DNA from: DAOMFB01 sp963801475
Lineage (GTDB): Bacteria; Acidobacteriota; Thermoanaerobaculia; UBA5066
Direction: 5' to 3'
DNA length: 64,000 bases
Assembly: GCA_963801475.1 (NCBI GenBank)
Contig: CAWDEX010000002.1
Span: 310,001-374,000 of the forward strand
This document shows positions 1-7,603 of this stretch, piece after piece. Both the position numbers and the translations under genes were made by a program. How positions within the stretch are numbered: the stretch's first letter is position 1; each line of letters starts with the position of its first letter. The notes beneath the pieces were generated by a model. It saw only the letters and a list, made by a program, of their open reading frames with translations. It was not told the origin of the DNA and ran no database searches.

Positions 1-849
1 GGTCGCCTTCGGAACGTCCGGATGGGTCAGGAGCGGCAGGGAGTACTTCGACCAGGTCCAGTACCAGTTCGGGTGCGGGACCCACGCCACGTCGAGGTCG
101 TCGCGGAAGTCGAACGGCAGCGACGCCTTCGTCCGGATCAGCTCGTCGAAGACGATCCGGTTGTAGATCCTCGTCACCGGGATCCGTCTTCCCGATACGA
201 CCCGGAAGAGCCGGCGCCCTTCCTTGACGAGATCGCGCGGGTCCGCCGACGCGACGCCGAGGAGCCGCTCCGTCGCCGCGAAGTCGATGTAGGTCTTCTG
301 CTCCTTCGGATGGAGGTCCAAAAGGACGACGTTCTCGGGGTCTTCCCCGGCCACGATGGTCCGCCGGAAAAGGTCGAGGTAGCCCGTGCGGGAAAGGCCC
401 GAGAAGTACGGGCTCCACGTCGCCGCCGGAAGCTCCGGGATTCCCTGCAGGCAATCGCTCCAGGCGTCGGCCTGGAAGACCTCGAAGGCCGAGAGCGACG
501 GGAATCCCTGCAGCTCGATGAGGCGGGGGACGAGCCGTCCGTCCGGGCCGGCCACGACGGCGAGGTCCACCTGGGCCATCTCGGGGAGATCTCCCATCCC
601 CGGCGCGTGCCACTCGGAAGGGATCGCGGCCTTCATCCGCGCGAGAAGCGCCGGGTCGGAAACCTGCGCCACGATCGCCCGGGCCGTCGACGCGAGCCGC
701 TCTCCGAGCTCCGCGGTCAGGAAGACCGGCGTCTCTGCGAGGCGGTAGCCCGCGGGGGCCCCGGCGTGCCGCTCCAGCGCCTCCGTCTGGCGTCGCCAGA
801 GCGCTTCTGTGAAGGCGGCGTTGTACGCTTTCCGGTACTCCGGATGCAT
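1..849 (-). CDS. conserved hypothetical protein, partial (C-terminus outside window)
   Basis: Only the first 283 residues are present; the frame runs off the left edge. The frame is open from the ATG at 849. There is no signal peptide or membrane segment. Conserved-looking blocks are LIELQGFPSLSAFEVFQ (about residue 110), LDLHPKEQKTYIDF (about 177), YNRIVFDEL (about 228) and HPNWYWTWSKYSLPLL (about 255). The style recalls large ATP-dependent ligase-like proteins, possibly a permuted ATP-grasp, but I cannot assign a family. The start lacks a Shine-Dalgarno and lies 8 nt after TAGACT, so the mRNA is probably leaderless. It is divergent from purE across 79 bp. The open frame on the opposite strand looks like a shadow. 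Confidence 0.7.
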   Translation of the reverse strand, partial: MHPEYRKAYNAAFTEALWRRQTEALERHAGAPAGYRLAETPVFLTAELGERLASTARAIVAQVSDPALLARMKAAIPSEWHAPGMGDLPEMAQVDLAVVAGPDGRLVPRLIELQGFPSLSAFEVFQADAWSDCLQGIPELPAATWSPYFSGLSRTGYLDLFRRTIVAGEDPENVVLLDLHPKEQKTYIDFAATERLLGVASADPRDLVKEGRRLFRVVSGRRIPVTRIYNRIVFDELIRTKASLPFDFRDDLDVAWVPHPNWYWTWSKYSLPLLTHPDVPKAT

Positions 850-928
850 GGGGGCGGAGTCTAACCTCCGTGCGACGGGAATCCGTTCGGCCGCTCCCCG
901 CGGACCGCTTCCGGATTAAGCTTCCGCC

Positions 929-1423
929 ATGATGAAACGAGAACGTCCCCTCGTGGGCGTCGTGATGGGGAGCAGGTCCGACTGGGAGACGATGAAATAC
1001 GCCGACGAGGTCCTGTCCCGCTTCGGCGTGCCGCACGAGTGCCGGGTCCTCTCGGCCCACCGGAGCCCCAATCTGACGTCGGCCTGGGCGGGGGGGGCCG
1101 AGCGCCGCGGCCTCGCCGTCATCATCGCGGCGGCCGGTGGGGCGGCGCACCTCGCCGGCGTCCTCGCCGCTCACACGCTGGTGCCGGTCCTCGGCGTCCC
1201 GATGGAGAGCCCGTCGCTGAAGGGGCTCGATTCGCTCCTTTCGACGGTCCAGATGCCGGGCGGGATTCCCGTCGGGACGCTCGCGATCGGGAAGGCGGGC
1301 GCGACGAACGCCGCTCTCCTCGCCGTCGCGATCCTCGCGCGGACGGACGGGTCGCTCCGGGCGAAGCTCCGGCGCTTCCGGGTCCGCCAGGAGAAGGCAA
1401 TCGGCGCCCAGACGCTCCCATGA
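929..1423 (+). CDS. purE: N5-carboxyaminoimidazole ribonucleotide mutase PurE
   Basis: Moves the carboxyl group of N5-CAIR to C4, giving CAIR in de novo purine synthesis; a cytosolic, normally octameric enzyme. At 164 residues it has normal length for class I PurE. Visible motifs are VGVVMGSRSDWETM near the N-terminus (phosphate-binding loop), LSAHRSP (residues about 41-47, equivalent to the conserved SAHRTP with the catalytic histidine) and IIAAAGGAAHLAGVLAAHT. Two tandem ATGs (929 and 932) begin the frame. There is no purK next to it; the next gene is unrelated. A TAAGCT hexamer ends 6 nt before the ATG and no strong Shine-Dalgarno is seen. Confidence 0.95.
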   Translation: MMKRERPLVGVVMGSRSDWETMKYADEVLSRFGVPHECRVLSAHRSPNLTSAWAGGAERRGLAVIIAAAGGAAHLAGVLAAHTLVPVLGVPMESPSLKGLDSLLSTVQMPGGIPVGTLAIGKAGATNAALLAVAILARTDGSLRAKLRRFRVRQEKAIGAQTLP

Positions 1424-1443
1424 GGGCGAAAAGGGGAATTTCG

Positions 1444-1956
1444 ATGAAGAAGCGCACTTTCCCGATGCTCCTCGCCCTCCTCTCCTTCGTGGCGTCGGCC
1501 GCCGAGATTCCCGCCTCGGTGGAAAAGGCCGAAATCCCCAACTACCAGAAGCTCGGGCCCGGCCTCGCCGTGGGGGGACAGCCGGCGCCCGACGCCCTGA
1601 AGAAGCTGGGGACGATGGGATTCCGGACCGTCGTGTCGCTCCGGGCGCCCTCGGAAGGGTTCGGAAAAGACCAGGCCGTCGTGGAGGGAGAGGGACTCCG
1701 CTGGGTCAACGTCCCCGTCAGGCCCGATACCTTCACGAAGAAGGACGCCGAGGCGGTGGCGAAGGTCCTCGACGACCCGAAGGCGGGGCCGATCCTTCTC
1801 TACTGCGCCTCGTCGAACCGCGTCGGCGGCGTCCTGGCGGTCTACCAGGCCACGAAGGGAAAGAGCCACGACGAGGCCCTGGCCGAGGGGAAGAAGGCGG
1901 GCCTCAAGAGCCCGCAGATGATCGAGGCCGTCGAGAAGGTGCTCCGGACGCCCTGA
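1444..1956 (+). CDS. secreted phosphatase-like protein (DUF442-type fold)
   Basis: A 170-residue protein with an N-terminal signal peptide (MKKRTFPMLLALLSFVASAA), hence probably periplasmic. The mature part matches the tyrosine-phosphatase-like family that includes the DUF442 / beta-lactamase-hydrolase-like domain: GLAVGGQPAPDALKKLGTMG and TVVSLRAP near the start, then YCASSNRVGG at about 120-129. The cysteine-to-arginine loop is Cys-X4-Arg rather than the Cys-X5-Arg of true protein tyrosine phosphatases, so catalysis may differ or be lost. The ATG at 1444 was chosen over longer readings because it opens directly into the signal peptide. It lies 20 bp after purE on the same strand. Confidence 0.7.
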   Translation: MKKRTFPMLLALLSFVASAAEIPASVEKAEIPNYQKLGPGLAVGGQPAPDALKKLGTMGFRTVVSLRAPSEGFGKDQAVVEGEGLRWVNVPVRPDTFTKKDAEAVAKVLDDPKAGPILLYCASSNRVGGVLAVYQATKGKSHDEALAEGKKAGLKSPQMIEAVEKVLRTP

Positions 1957-1966
1957 TCGACCCGCT

Positions 1967-3421
1967 TCAGGCCGGAGGGGCCGCGAGCGCCTCGACGACG
2001 CGCTCCAGCTTCATGCCGCGGCTCCCTTTCACGAGAACGGTGTCCCCCGGGCGGAGACGCGGTCGAAGCCACGCGAGGAGGTCCTCGACTGCGGTGAAGT
2101 GCACGGCCCGGCCCTCTCCGAGCCCGGCGTCCGCCGCCGCCTCGAAGGCCGCTTCCGACCGGGGCCCGAAGAAGGCGGCGAGGTCCGCGAGGCGCGCGGC
2201 CCTTTCGCCGAGGGTGCGATGCTCCCGCGCCTCGGCCGCTCCCAGCTCCAGCATGTCGCCGAGCACGGCCACGCACCGTCCGGCTCCGGCGATCGTCTCC
2301 AGCGTGGCGAGGGCCGCCGCCATCGACGACGGGTTTGCGTTGTAGCAGTCGTCCAGGATCGTGACGCCGTGAGCCTCGAGGAGGCGCGAGCGATGGGCGT
2401 ACGGCCGGGCCGCAGCGAGACCGGACGAGATCTCCTCGAACGAGAACGCGAGAGCCCGTGCCAGCGCCGCCGCCGCCACCGCGTTCATGGCGTTCTGCTC
2501 CCCGACGAACGAAATCCGAACAGTGTGCTGCACCCGGCTGCGCTGTAGGTTGTTGCCGGGCCGCGTTCGGCCTGTTTCCTCGCCCCCCTCTTCCCCCTCT
2601 AAGACAATCTCCTGCCCTTTCCTCCCAAGCGCCGTCACCCGCAGTAGACGAACATCCGCGACCGGACTCTTCCCGAAAGAGATTCTCCTGACGCCGGGAC
2701 CGGACCGCTCCGCCTGTGCCATGCAGCGCGCGTCGTCGGCGTTCACGACGGCCGTCGCCCCCGCCGGAAGGCCGCGGTAGAGCTCCCCTTCCGCCTCGGC
2801 CACGCCGTCGAGATCCCCGAGGAACTCGAGATGCTCCTCGGCCACGAGCGTGACGAGCCCCGCCGTCGGCCGGACGATGGCGGTGAGCCGGGCGAGTTCG
2901 CCGGGACTCGACATCCCCATCTCCACGACGCCCGCCCCGTGCGACGGCTCGAGCCGGAGGAGCGTCAGCGGCACGCCGACTTCGTTGTTGAGGTTTCCCT
3001 CCGTGGCGAGCGCCTCGCCGCGCGTCCGGAGAATGGCGGCGACCATCTCCTTCGTCGTCGTCTTTCCGTTCGATCCGGCCACGGCGCCGAGGGGGATCGA
3101 GAAACGCTCCCGGTGGCGCCGGGCGAGCGCGCCGAGCGCCGCACGCGTGTCATCCACCTCGAAGAGGGCGAAGAGGGGCGCGGCGCCGGGCGGGAGTTCC
3201 GTCCCGCGACGTACGACCGCCCCCGCCGCCCCCTTCGCCGCCGCCTCGACGAGGAATTCGTGCGCGTCGAAGTGCTCGCCCTTGAGGGCGACGAAGAGCG
3301 AGCCGGGGGCGATGCCCCGCGTGTCCGTCGAGACCCCCTCGAAGAGCCCGCCCGCGCCGGCACCGAGGAGCCGGGCGCCGCAGGCTTCGAGGATCTCGGC
3401 GGTCGAGAAGCGGGCCGTCAC
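1967..3421 (-). CDS. murF: UDP-N-acetylmuramoyl-tripeptide--D-alanyl-D-alanine ligase MurF
   Basis: Adds D-Ala-D-Ala to UDP-MurNAc-tripeptide, the last cytoplasmic step of the peptidoglycan precursor. Mur-ligase order is visible: N-terminal substrate domain (VSTDTRGIAPGSLFVALKG), the ATP loop AGSNGKTTTKEM at about 115-126, the NAMNAVAAAALA helix, and a C-terminal domain with DDCYNANPSSM and LVKGSRGMKLE. The GTG at 3421 overlaps the upstream stop as GTGA, so it is preferred over an ATG 30 bp further out; the length is 484 residues. Residues about 272-302 carry about 20 extra residues rich in polar side chains, just before the VRISFVGEQNAMN strand, encoded by DNA with a palindrome (see repeat at 2533-2560). 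Confidence 0.93.
   Translation of the reverse strand: MTARFSTAEILEACGARLLGAGAGGLFEGVSTDTRGIAPGSLFVALKGEHFDAHEFLVEAAAKGAAGAVVRRGTELPPGAAPLFALFEVDDTRAALGALARRHRERFSIPLGAVAGSNGKTTTKEMVAAILRTRGEALATEGNLNNEVGVPLTLLRLEPSHGAGVVEMGMSSPGELARLTAIVRPTAGLVTLVAEEHLEFLGDLDGVAEAEGELYRGLPAGATAVVNADDARCMAQAERSGPGVRRISFGKSPVADVRLLRVTALGRKGQEIVLEGEEGGEETGRTRPGNNLQRSRVQHTVRISFVGEQNAMNAVAAAALARALAFSFEEISSGLAAARPYAHRSRLLEAHGVTILDDCYNANPSSMAAALATLETIAGAGRCVAVLGDMLELGAAEAREHRTLGERAARLADLAAFFGPRSEAAFEAAADAGLGEGRAVHFTAVEDLLAWLRPRLRPGDTVLVKGSRGMKLERVVEALAAPPA
2533..2560. repeat. palindrome inside murF insertion
   Basis: Two 6-bp arms, CCCGGC and GCCGGG, separated by 16 nt, lie inside the extra segment of murF (about 2515-2610). 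The frame stays open through the insert. Surrounding bases are less codon-biased than the rest of the gene. It looks like a small palindromic element inserted in frame. No second copy was recognised by eye in this window. Confidence 0.4.
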
Positions 3422-4374
3422 GCCGTCGCGAGACCGACCGCCCGGGGCCACGAGCCGGTGGGCTCGAACGGCCGCGGGCGCCGGGCGCGCTCCATCAGGA
3501 ACTCGGCCATGGCGCGGACGATCCAGTGGAAGTTCTCCTCGCCGACGGAGTGGACGTCGGCGTCGGGGGCGGCGTTCATGAAGTCGATGGCCCAGGGAAC
3601 GCCGTCCCGCACGGCGAACTCAACCGTGTTCAGGTCGTAGCCGAGGGCGTCACAGAGGGCGAGGGCGTCCCGCGTGATCCGCTCGACCAGCGCCGCCGGC
3701 ACCGCTTTTCCCTTCGCCGCCGCGTACCGGAGATGGTGCGGCTGCTCGGGCGCGTAGCCCATGATCCGGACGCGCTTGCGGCCGACGACGTAGCACCGGT
3801 AGTAGTCGGTGAAGGTGATGGCTTCCTGCGCCATCATCGTCAGGTCGCGCGTTTTGTCATAGGCCGCGAAGAAGGCCTCGCGGTCGTCGCACCTGTAAAC
3901 GTCCTTCCAGCCGCCGCCGTAAGCGGGCTTCAGGAAGACCGGAAAGCCGAGATGGGCGAAGACGGCGTCCCAGTCGACCATCTCCAGGTTGCGGAACGAC
4001 GTCGAGGTCGTGTTGGGCGGGTGCTCCTTGTGCGGCAGGAGGACCGTCTTCGGCACGGCCACGTTCGCCGCCAGCGCCACGACGTTGTCGAAGAACTTGT
4101 CGTCGGCGGACCCCCACATCGGGTTGTTGACGACCTGCGTCCCGCCGGCGATCGCGCACTTCAGGAAGGTCCGGTAGAAGGGGACTTCGTGGCTGATCCG
4201 GTCGAGGATGACGTCGTAGGCGGGGAGAACGTCCTGTCGGAGCGCGCCCGTCTTCACCGCGGAGGCCTCGATCGCCTCGCCGCCCGTGCGCGCCCGCTCG
4301 TTGATCTCGTTGATGAGAGCCCACGGGAAGGTGTCCTCCATCCCGAACAGGACGCCGATCTTCTTTGTGACCAT
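3418..4374 (-). CDS. ATP-grasp ligase of unknown substrate
   Basis: A 318-residue cytosolic protein with RimK/glutathione-synthetase-like ATP-grasp layout: an N-terminal alpha/beta domain (KKIGVLFGMEDTFPWALI), then a central ATP-binding part (LGFPVFLKPAYGGGWKDVY with the lysine and glycine loop) and a C-terminal metal-binding stretch (LNTVEFAVRDGVPWAIDFMNAAPD). Such enzymes join a carboxylate to an amine through an acyl phosphate. It overlaps murF by GTGA, and an esterase starts 66 bp away on the other strand. It is not a typical D-Ala-D-Ala ligase, since the expected Ddl motifs are absent. A Shine-Dalgarno AAGGA precedes the ATG. Confidence 0.75.
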   Translation of the reverse strand: MVTKKIGVLFGMEDTFPWALINEINERARTGGEAIEASAVKTGALRQDVLPAYDVILDRISHEVPFYRTFLKCAIAGGTQVVNNPMWGSADDKFFDNVVALAANVAVPKTVLLPHKEHPPNTTSTSFRNLEMVDWDAVFAHLGFPVFLKPAYGGGWKDVYRCDDREAFFAAYDKTRDLTMMAQEAITFTDYYRCYVVGRKRVRIMGYAPEQPHHLRYAAAKGKAVPAALVERITRDALALCDALGYDLNTVEFAVRDGVPWAIDFMNAAPDADVHSVGEENFHWIVRAMAEFLMERARRPRPFEPTGSWPRAVGLATA

Positions 4375-4440
4375 AGGGTCCTTCTCCGATCTTCCGGTCG
4401 GGCGCGAATCCTAGCAGGGGCGGCGGTAGACTCCGCCGCC

Positions 4441-5145
4441 ATGAAACGCACGTACGGCTCGTGGGCGAGCCCCGCGCTCGGCCGCACGATGGAGTTCCTC
4501 TGGTTCGGCCAGCGGGGCCGCCCCCTGCTCCTCTTCCCCACCTCGATGGGGCGCTTCTACCAGAACGAGGACTTCGGCCTCGTCGGGGCCCTCGCCGACA
4601 AGGTGGACGCCGGCCACGTCCAGGTCGTCTGCGTCGACTCGGTCGATTCGGAGAGCTGGTACGACACCGCGGTCCCCCCGCGCGACCGCGTCCTCCGCCA
4701 CGACGCCTACGACCGGTACCTGCGCGACGAGATGCTCCCCTTCATCGAGAGCCGGACCGGCGGCAACGTCGCCGTGGGCGGGGCCTCGTTCGGGGCCTAC
4801 CATGCCGCGAACGTCGCGGCACGCTATCCCGGGCGCGTCACGAAGGCCATCTGCTTCTCGGGCCTCTACCACATCGGGCGGTATCTCGACGGGTACTGGG
4901 ACGAGCTGGCCTACTTCCACTCCCCCGCGGCCTACGTCGCCAACATGGACGCGGAATGGTGCGCGCGGCTCCGCGAGGTGGAGTGGATCGTGGCGACGGG
5001 CGAGCTGGACTCGCTGATCCAGCAGAACCGCGAGTTCGCCGGCCTCCTCGAGGGCAAGGGGATCCCCTGCCACGCCGAATTCTGGCCCGGCGTCTTCGGC
5101 CACGACTGGCCCTTCTGGATCGACGCCATCCGCCGGTTCATCTAG
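4441..5145 (+). CDS. alpha/beta-hydrolase, esterase D-like
   Basis: A 234-residue single-domain hydrolase. The nucleophile elbow is GGASFGAYHA with Ser116; the late GVFGHDWPFW supplies the probable catalytic histidine. The N-terminus (SPALGRTMEFLWFGQRGRPLLLFPTSMGRFYQNEDFG) resembles the putative-esterase/EstD group that acts on acyl esters. No signal peptide. The ATG at 4441 follows TAGACT by 8 nt and has no Shine-Dalgarno. It is divergent from the ATP-grasp gene; ATP-grasp ligases paired with such hydrolases are known from predicted amidoligase clusters. The 3' end overlaps the convergent kinase gene by 8 bp. Confidence 0.75.
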   Translation: MKRTYGSWASPALGRTMEFLWFGQRGRPLLLFPTSMGRFYQNEDFGLVGALADKVDAGHVQVVCVDSVDSESWYDTAVPPRDRVLRHDAYDRYLRDEMLPFIESRTGGNVAVGGASFGAYHAANVAARYPGRVTKAICFSGLYHIGRYLDGYWDELAYFHSPAAYVANMDAEWCARLREVEWIVATGELDSLIQQNREFAGLLEGKGIPCHAEFWPGVFGHDWPFWIDAIRRFI

Positions 5146-7498
5146 CGGCGCCGGAGAAGCCGCCGGGAGCCGCGCCGGGGGAGGCCTTCGCCACGGCGTC
5201 CTTCGCGTCGCGCCAGGCGGCCGACAGCTCGCGCAGGACGTCTTCGGCGCGGCGGCGGGCCGCCTCCTCCTCCGCCTTCCAGCCGAGCGTGCTCCGGATC
5301 GCGGCGAGGGCACGCCACGCCTCAGCCCGGTAGGGCCCGGCCCGTGTCGCCTCCTCCGCGGCCGCGAGGGCCCGGTCGAAGTGGCCTTCCCGCTCCAGCG
5401 TCCGCGCGAGCGCTACGAGGATCCGCCAGTCGCCTGAGAACGTCGCGCGCCCCCCGTCGAGGAGGTCGAGGGCCCTCCGGCGCTGGCCCCTCCATTCGCT
5501 GTACCGGGCGAGGGCGAGGACGACGTCACGTGAAGGCGATTCGCGCAGCGACCCCTCGAGGGCCGTGCGCGCCGCCTCGCCCGCGGCCTCGCCGCCGGCG
5601 ATCGAGAGCCCCGAGGCGAGGCCCGCCACGAGCGCCCGTGCGGCGGCCCGCCGCAGCACCCCGCTCTGTGGCCAGCTCTTCAGCCAGGCCTCGCAGCGGG
5701 AGAGGCACTCGTCCCACCGGTCCACCGCAAGAAGGCAGTCCGCCGTGAGCTCGGCCAGCGCCTGTCCCGCCTCTCCCGCCGCGGGCGCCGCGTCGTCCAG
5801 CTCGCCGAGGGCCTCCTCCCACCGGCCGGCGAGCGCGAGCGCCCGGACCGTCGTCTCGAGCGTCTCCGCCGGGGCGCTCTCCCTGAGGCCCGGGTCCGCA
5901 AGGCGCGCCACGGCCTCGGCGAGGCGCCGCATCGCCTCCGGTCCCTGGTCCTCGGGAAGGCTCCCCGCCGTCCGGACGAGGAGTTCCGCGAGGAGCCCCG
6001 TCGCCGCCGGGTCCGGACCGCCGACCTTGAGGAGCCGGCGGACGGTCTCGAGCGCCCGCTCGTCCCGGCCGAGCGCGAGCTGCGCCTGGAGCAGGACGTC
6101 CAGCAGGGCGGCGTCGTGGGGGCGGCCCGCGAGCGCCGCGAACGCGATCCGCTCGGCCTGGGCGGCGTCGCCCCGCCGAAGGCTCGCCTCCGCGGCGAGG
6201 CGCGTCGCCTCGGGGAGCTGGACGGACGCTCCCGCGAGGACGTCGAGGCTCCGGAGCGCCTCCTCCGGCCGCCCGAGCATCAGGAGCGTCCGGGCGAGGC
6301 CGAGGGCGAGCGTCTGTTGCAGCGGATCGTCGGGCAGATCGCGGGCGAGCGACGGCATGTAGAAGTGCGCGTAGTGCTCGTGGGCTTCGGCCCACTTCTC
6401 CTCGCGCTCCAGGGTCTGGGCCTTCTCGACCGCTTCCCGTGCACGCTCCCAGTTCACGCCCGCCCGCCGGCCGTCGGTCCCGACCGCCGAGACGTAGCCG
6501 TGGACCGCCATCCGCCCCTTCAGCGCGTCCGCATCGAGGAGCTCCGTCTGATAGCGCATCCGGGGGACGTGCCGCGCCGCCGTGACGCCGCGCTCGGCGG
6601 CGGCGGCCACGAGCGCCTCGGAGAACGCGCGATAGTCCTCGAAGCGGTCGCCTGGCTGGCGGGCGAGGCACCTCGCGATGACCTCGTCGGCGCCGAAGGT
6701 CGTCCGGCGGAGGAATCCGCCGAGGGGCCGGGCCTCTTCGAAGAGCTTCCGTTTCCGGAGCTCCTCCCACGAGCCGCCCGTGAAGGGGGGGTCGCCCGTC
6801 TCCCACTCATACATCATCGTGCCGAGCGAGTAGATGTCGGTCCGGTGGTCGACCGCAACGCCGCCGAGCAGCTGCTCGGGCGAGGCGTACGTGACGGTGC
6901 CCAGGATGAGCCGCGCCTTGACCCCTTTTCCCTTGAGCACGGCGCCGGCGGGCGCGTGTTTCCGGCCGTCGGTCCCCTCCTCGAGGAAGTCGGCGATCCC
7001 CCAGTCGGAGAGGTGGGCCCGGCCGAGGTCGTCGAAGAGGACGTTCTCGGGCTTGATGTCCCGATGAAGGACGCCTCGGCGCTTCGCCGCCCACTCGAGC
7101 GCCCCCGCGATCCGGAGGATCGTCGCGTAGAAAAATTCCGGGTCCCGGCGGCCGAGCTTGTGGCGGAGGCTTCCGCCGTCCATCCAGCGCGAGACGACGG
7201 CGGGCCGCTCCTGGTACCGGAAGACGCAGAGGGCCTCGACGATGCCGTCGCAGGCCGACAGGGTGAGCCAGACACGGAGCTCGTCCAGAAAGCGCTCGAG
7301 GGCGGAGGGGTCCGTCATCAGCTCGGCGGCGGGGACCTTCAGCGCGTAGCTGCCGCCCGGAACGTGCGGCTTCACGAGGGCGCAGACGCCCATGCCGCCC
7401 CGGACGACCTTCTCCACGACGAAACGTGAATCGTCCAGCCCCTGCTGCCGGGCGAGCTCGGGAAGTACGACGTCGTCGCCGACGCAGAACGGGTTCAC
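5138..7498 (-). CDS. serine/threonine protein kinase with C-terminal TPR-like repeats
   Basis: Eukaryotic-type kinase, 786 residues from the GTG at 7498. Kinase domain at about 25-300: glycine loop RGGMGVCAL (33-41), Lys54 in YALKVP, catalytic loop HRDIKPEN (145-152), then DWG (165-167) in place of DFG, and TYASPEQLLGG for the activation-segment end. The remaining about 480 residues are alanine-rich helical repeats with TPR spacing (for example WAEAHEHYAHF, ALRSLDVLAGA, RRALDLLDGG). No membrane helix is seen, unlike the many bacterial kinases with an extracytoplasmic sensor, so signals probably arrive through the repeats. The start is uncertain: TTG at 7507 is an alternative. The M16 gene is divergent. 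Confidence 0.85.
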   Translation of the reverse strand: MNPFCVGDDVVLPELARQQGLDDSRFVVEKVVRGGMGVCALVKPHVPGGSYALKVPAAELMTDPSALERFLDELRVWLTLSACDGIVEALCVFRYQERPAVVSRWMDGGSLRHKLGRRDPEFFYATILRIAGALEWAAKRRGVLHRDIKPENVLFDDLGRAHLSDWGIADFLEEGTDGRKHAPAGAVLKGKGVKARLILGTVTYASPEQLLGGVAVDHRTDIYSLGTMMYEWETGDPPFTGGSWEELRKRKLFEEARPLGGFLRRTTFGADEVIARCLARQPGDRFEDYRAFSEALVAAAAERGVTAARHVPRMRYQTELLDADALKGRMAVHGYVSAVGTDGRRAGVNWERAREAVEKAQTLEREEKWAEAHEHYAHFYMPSLARDLPDDPLQQTLALGLARTLLMLGRPEEALRSLDVLAGASVQLPEATRLAAEASLRRGDAAQAERIAFAALAGRPHDAALLDVLLQAQLALGRDERALETVRRLLKVGGPDPAATGLLAELLVRTAGSLPEDQGPEAMRRLAEAVARLADPGLRESAPAETLETTVRALALAGRWEEALGELDDAAPAAGEAGQALAELTADCLLAVDRWDECLSRCEAWLKSWPQSGVLRRAAARALVAGLASGLSIAGGEAAGEAARTALEGSLRESPSRDVVLALARYSEWRGQRRRALDLLDGGRATFSGDWRILVALARTLEREGHFDRALAAAEEATRAGPYRAEAWRALAAIRSTLGWKAEEEAARRRAEDVLRELSAAWRDAKDAVAKASPGAAPGGFSGAAR

Positions 7499-7603
7499 GC
7501 TGCCCAATGATGCGACGGACCGGGCCGATTCGCTCGATTCCGTGAAACAACCCCCGCGGCCCCGCCGTAAACTCCCCCCGGCTCCATCGAGCCCGAGGTG
7601 CCT

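Noticed and set aside
22..864. Plus-strand frame at the left edge
   Set aside because: Arg/Pro/Val-rich shadow sequence; the opposite strand gives a well-behaved protein with conserved-looking blocks.
3418..4374. The ATP-grasp gene next to murF as a D-Ala-D-Ala ligase (ddl)
   Set aside because: The characteristic Ddl residues and C-terminal motifs are not seen; the terminal block WAIDFMNAAPD is of another ATP-grasp type.
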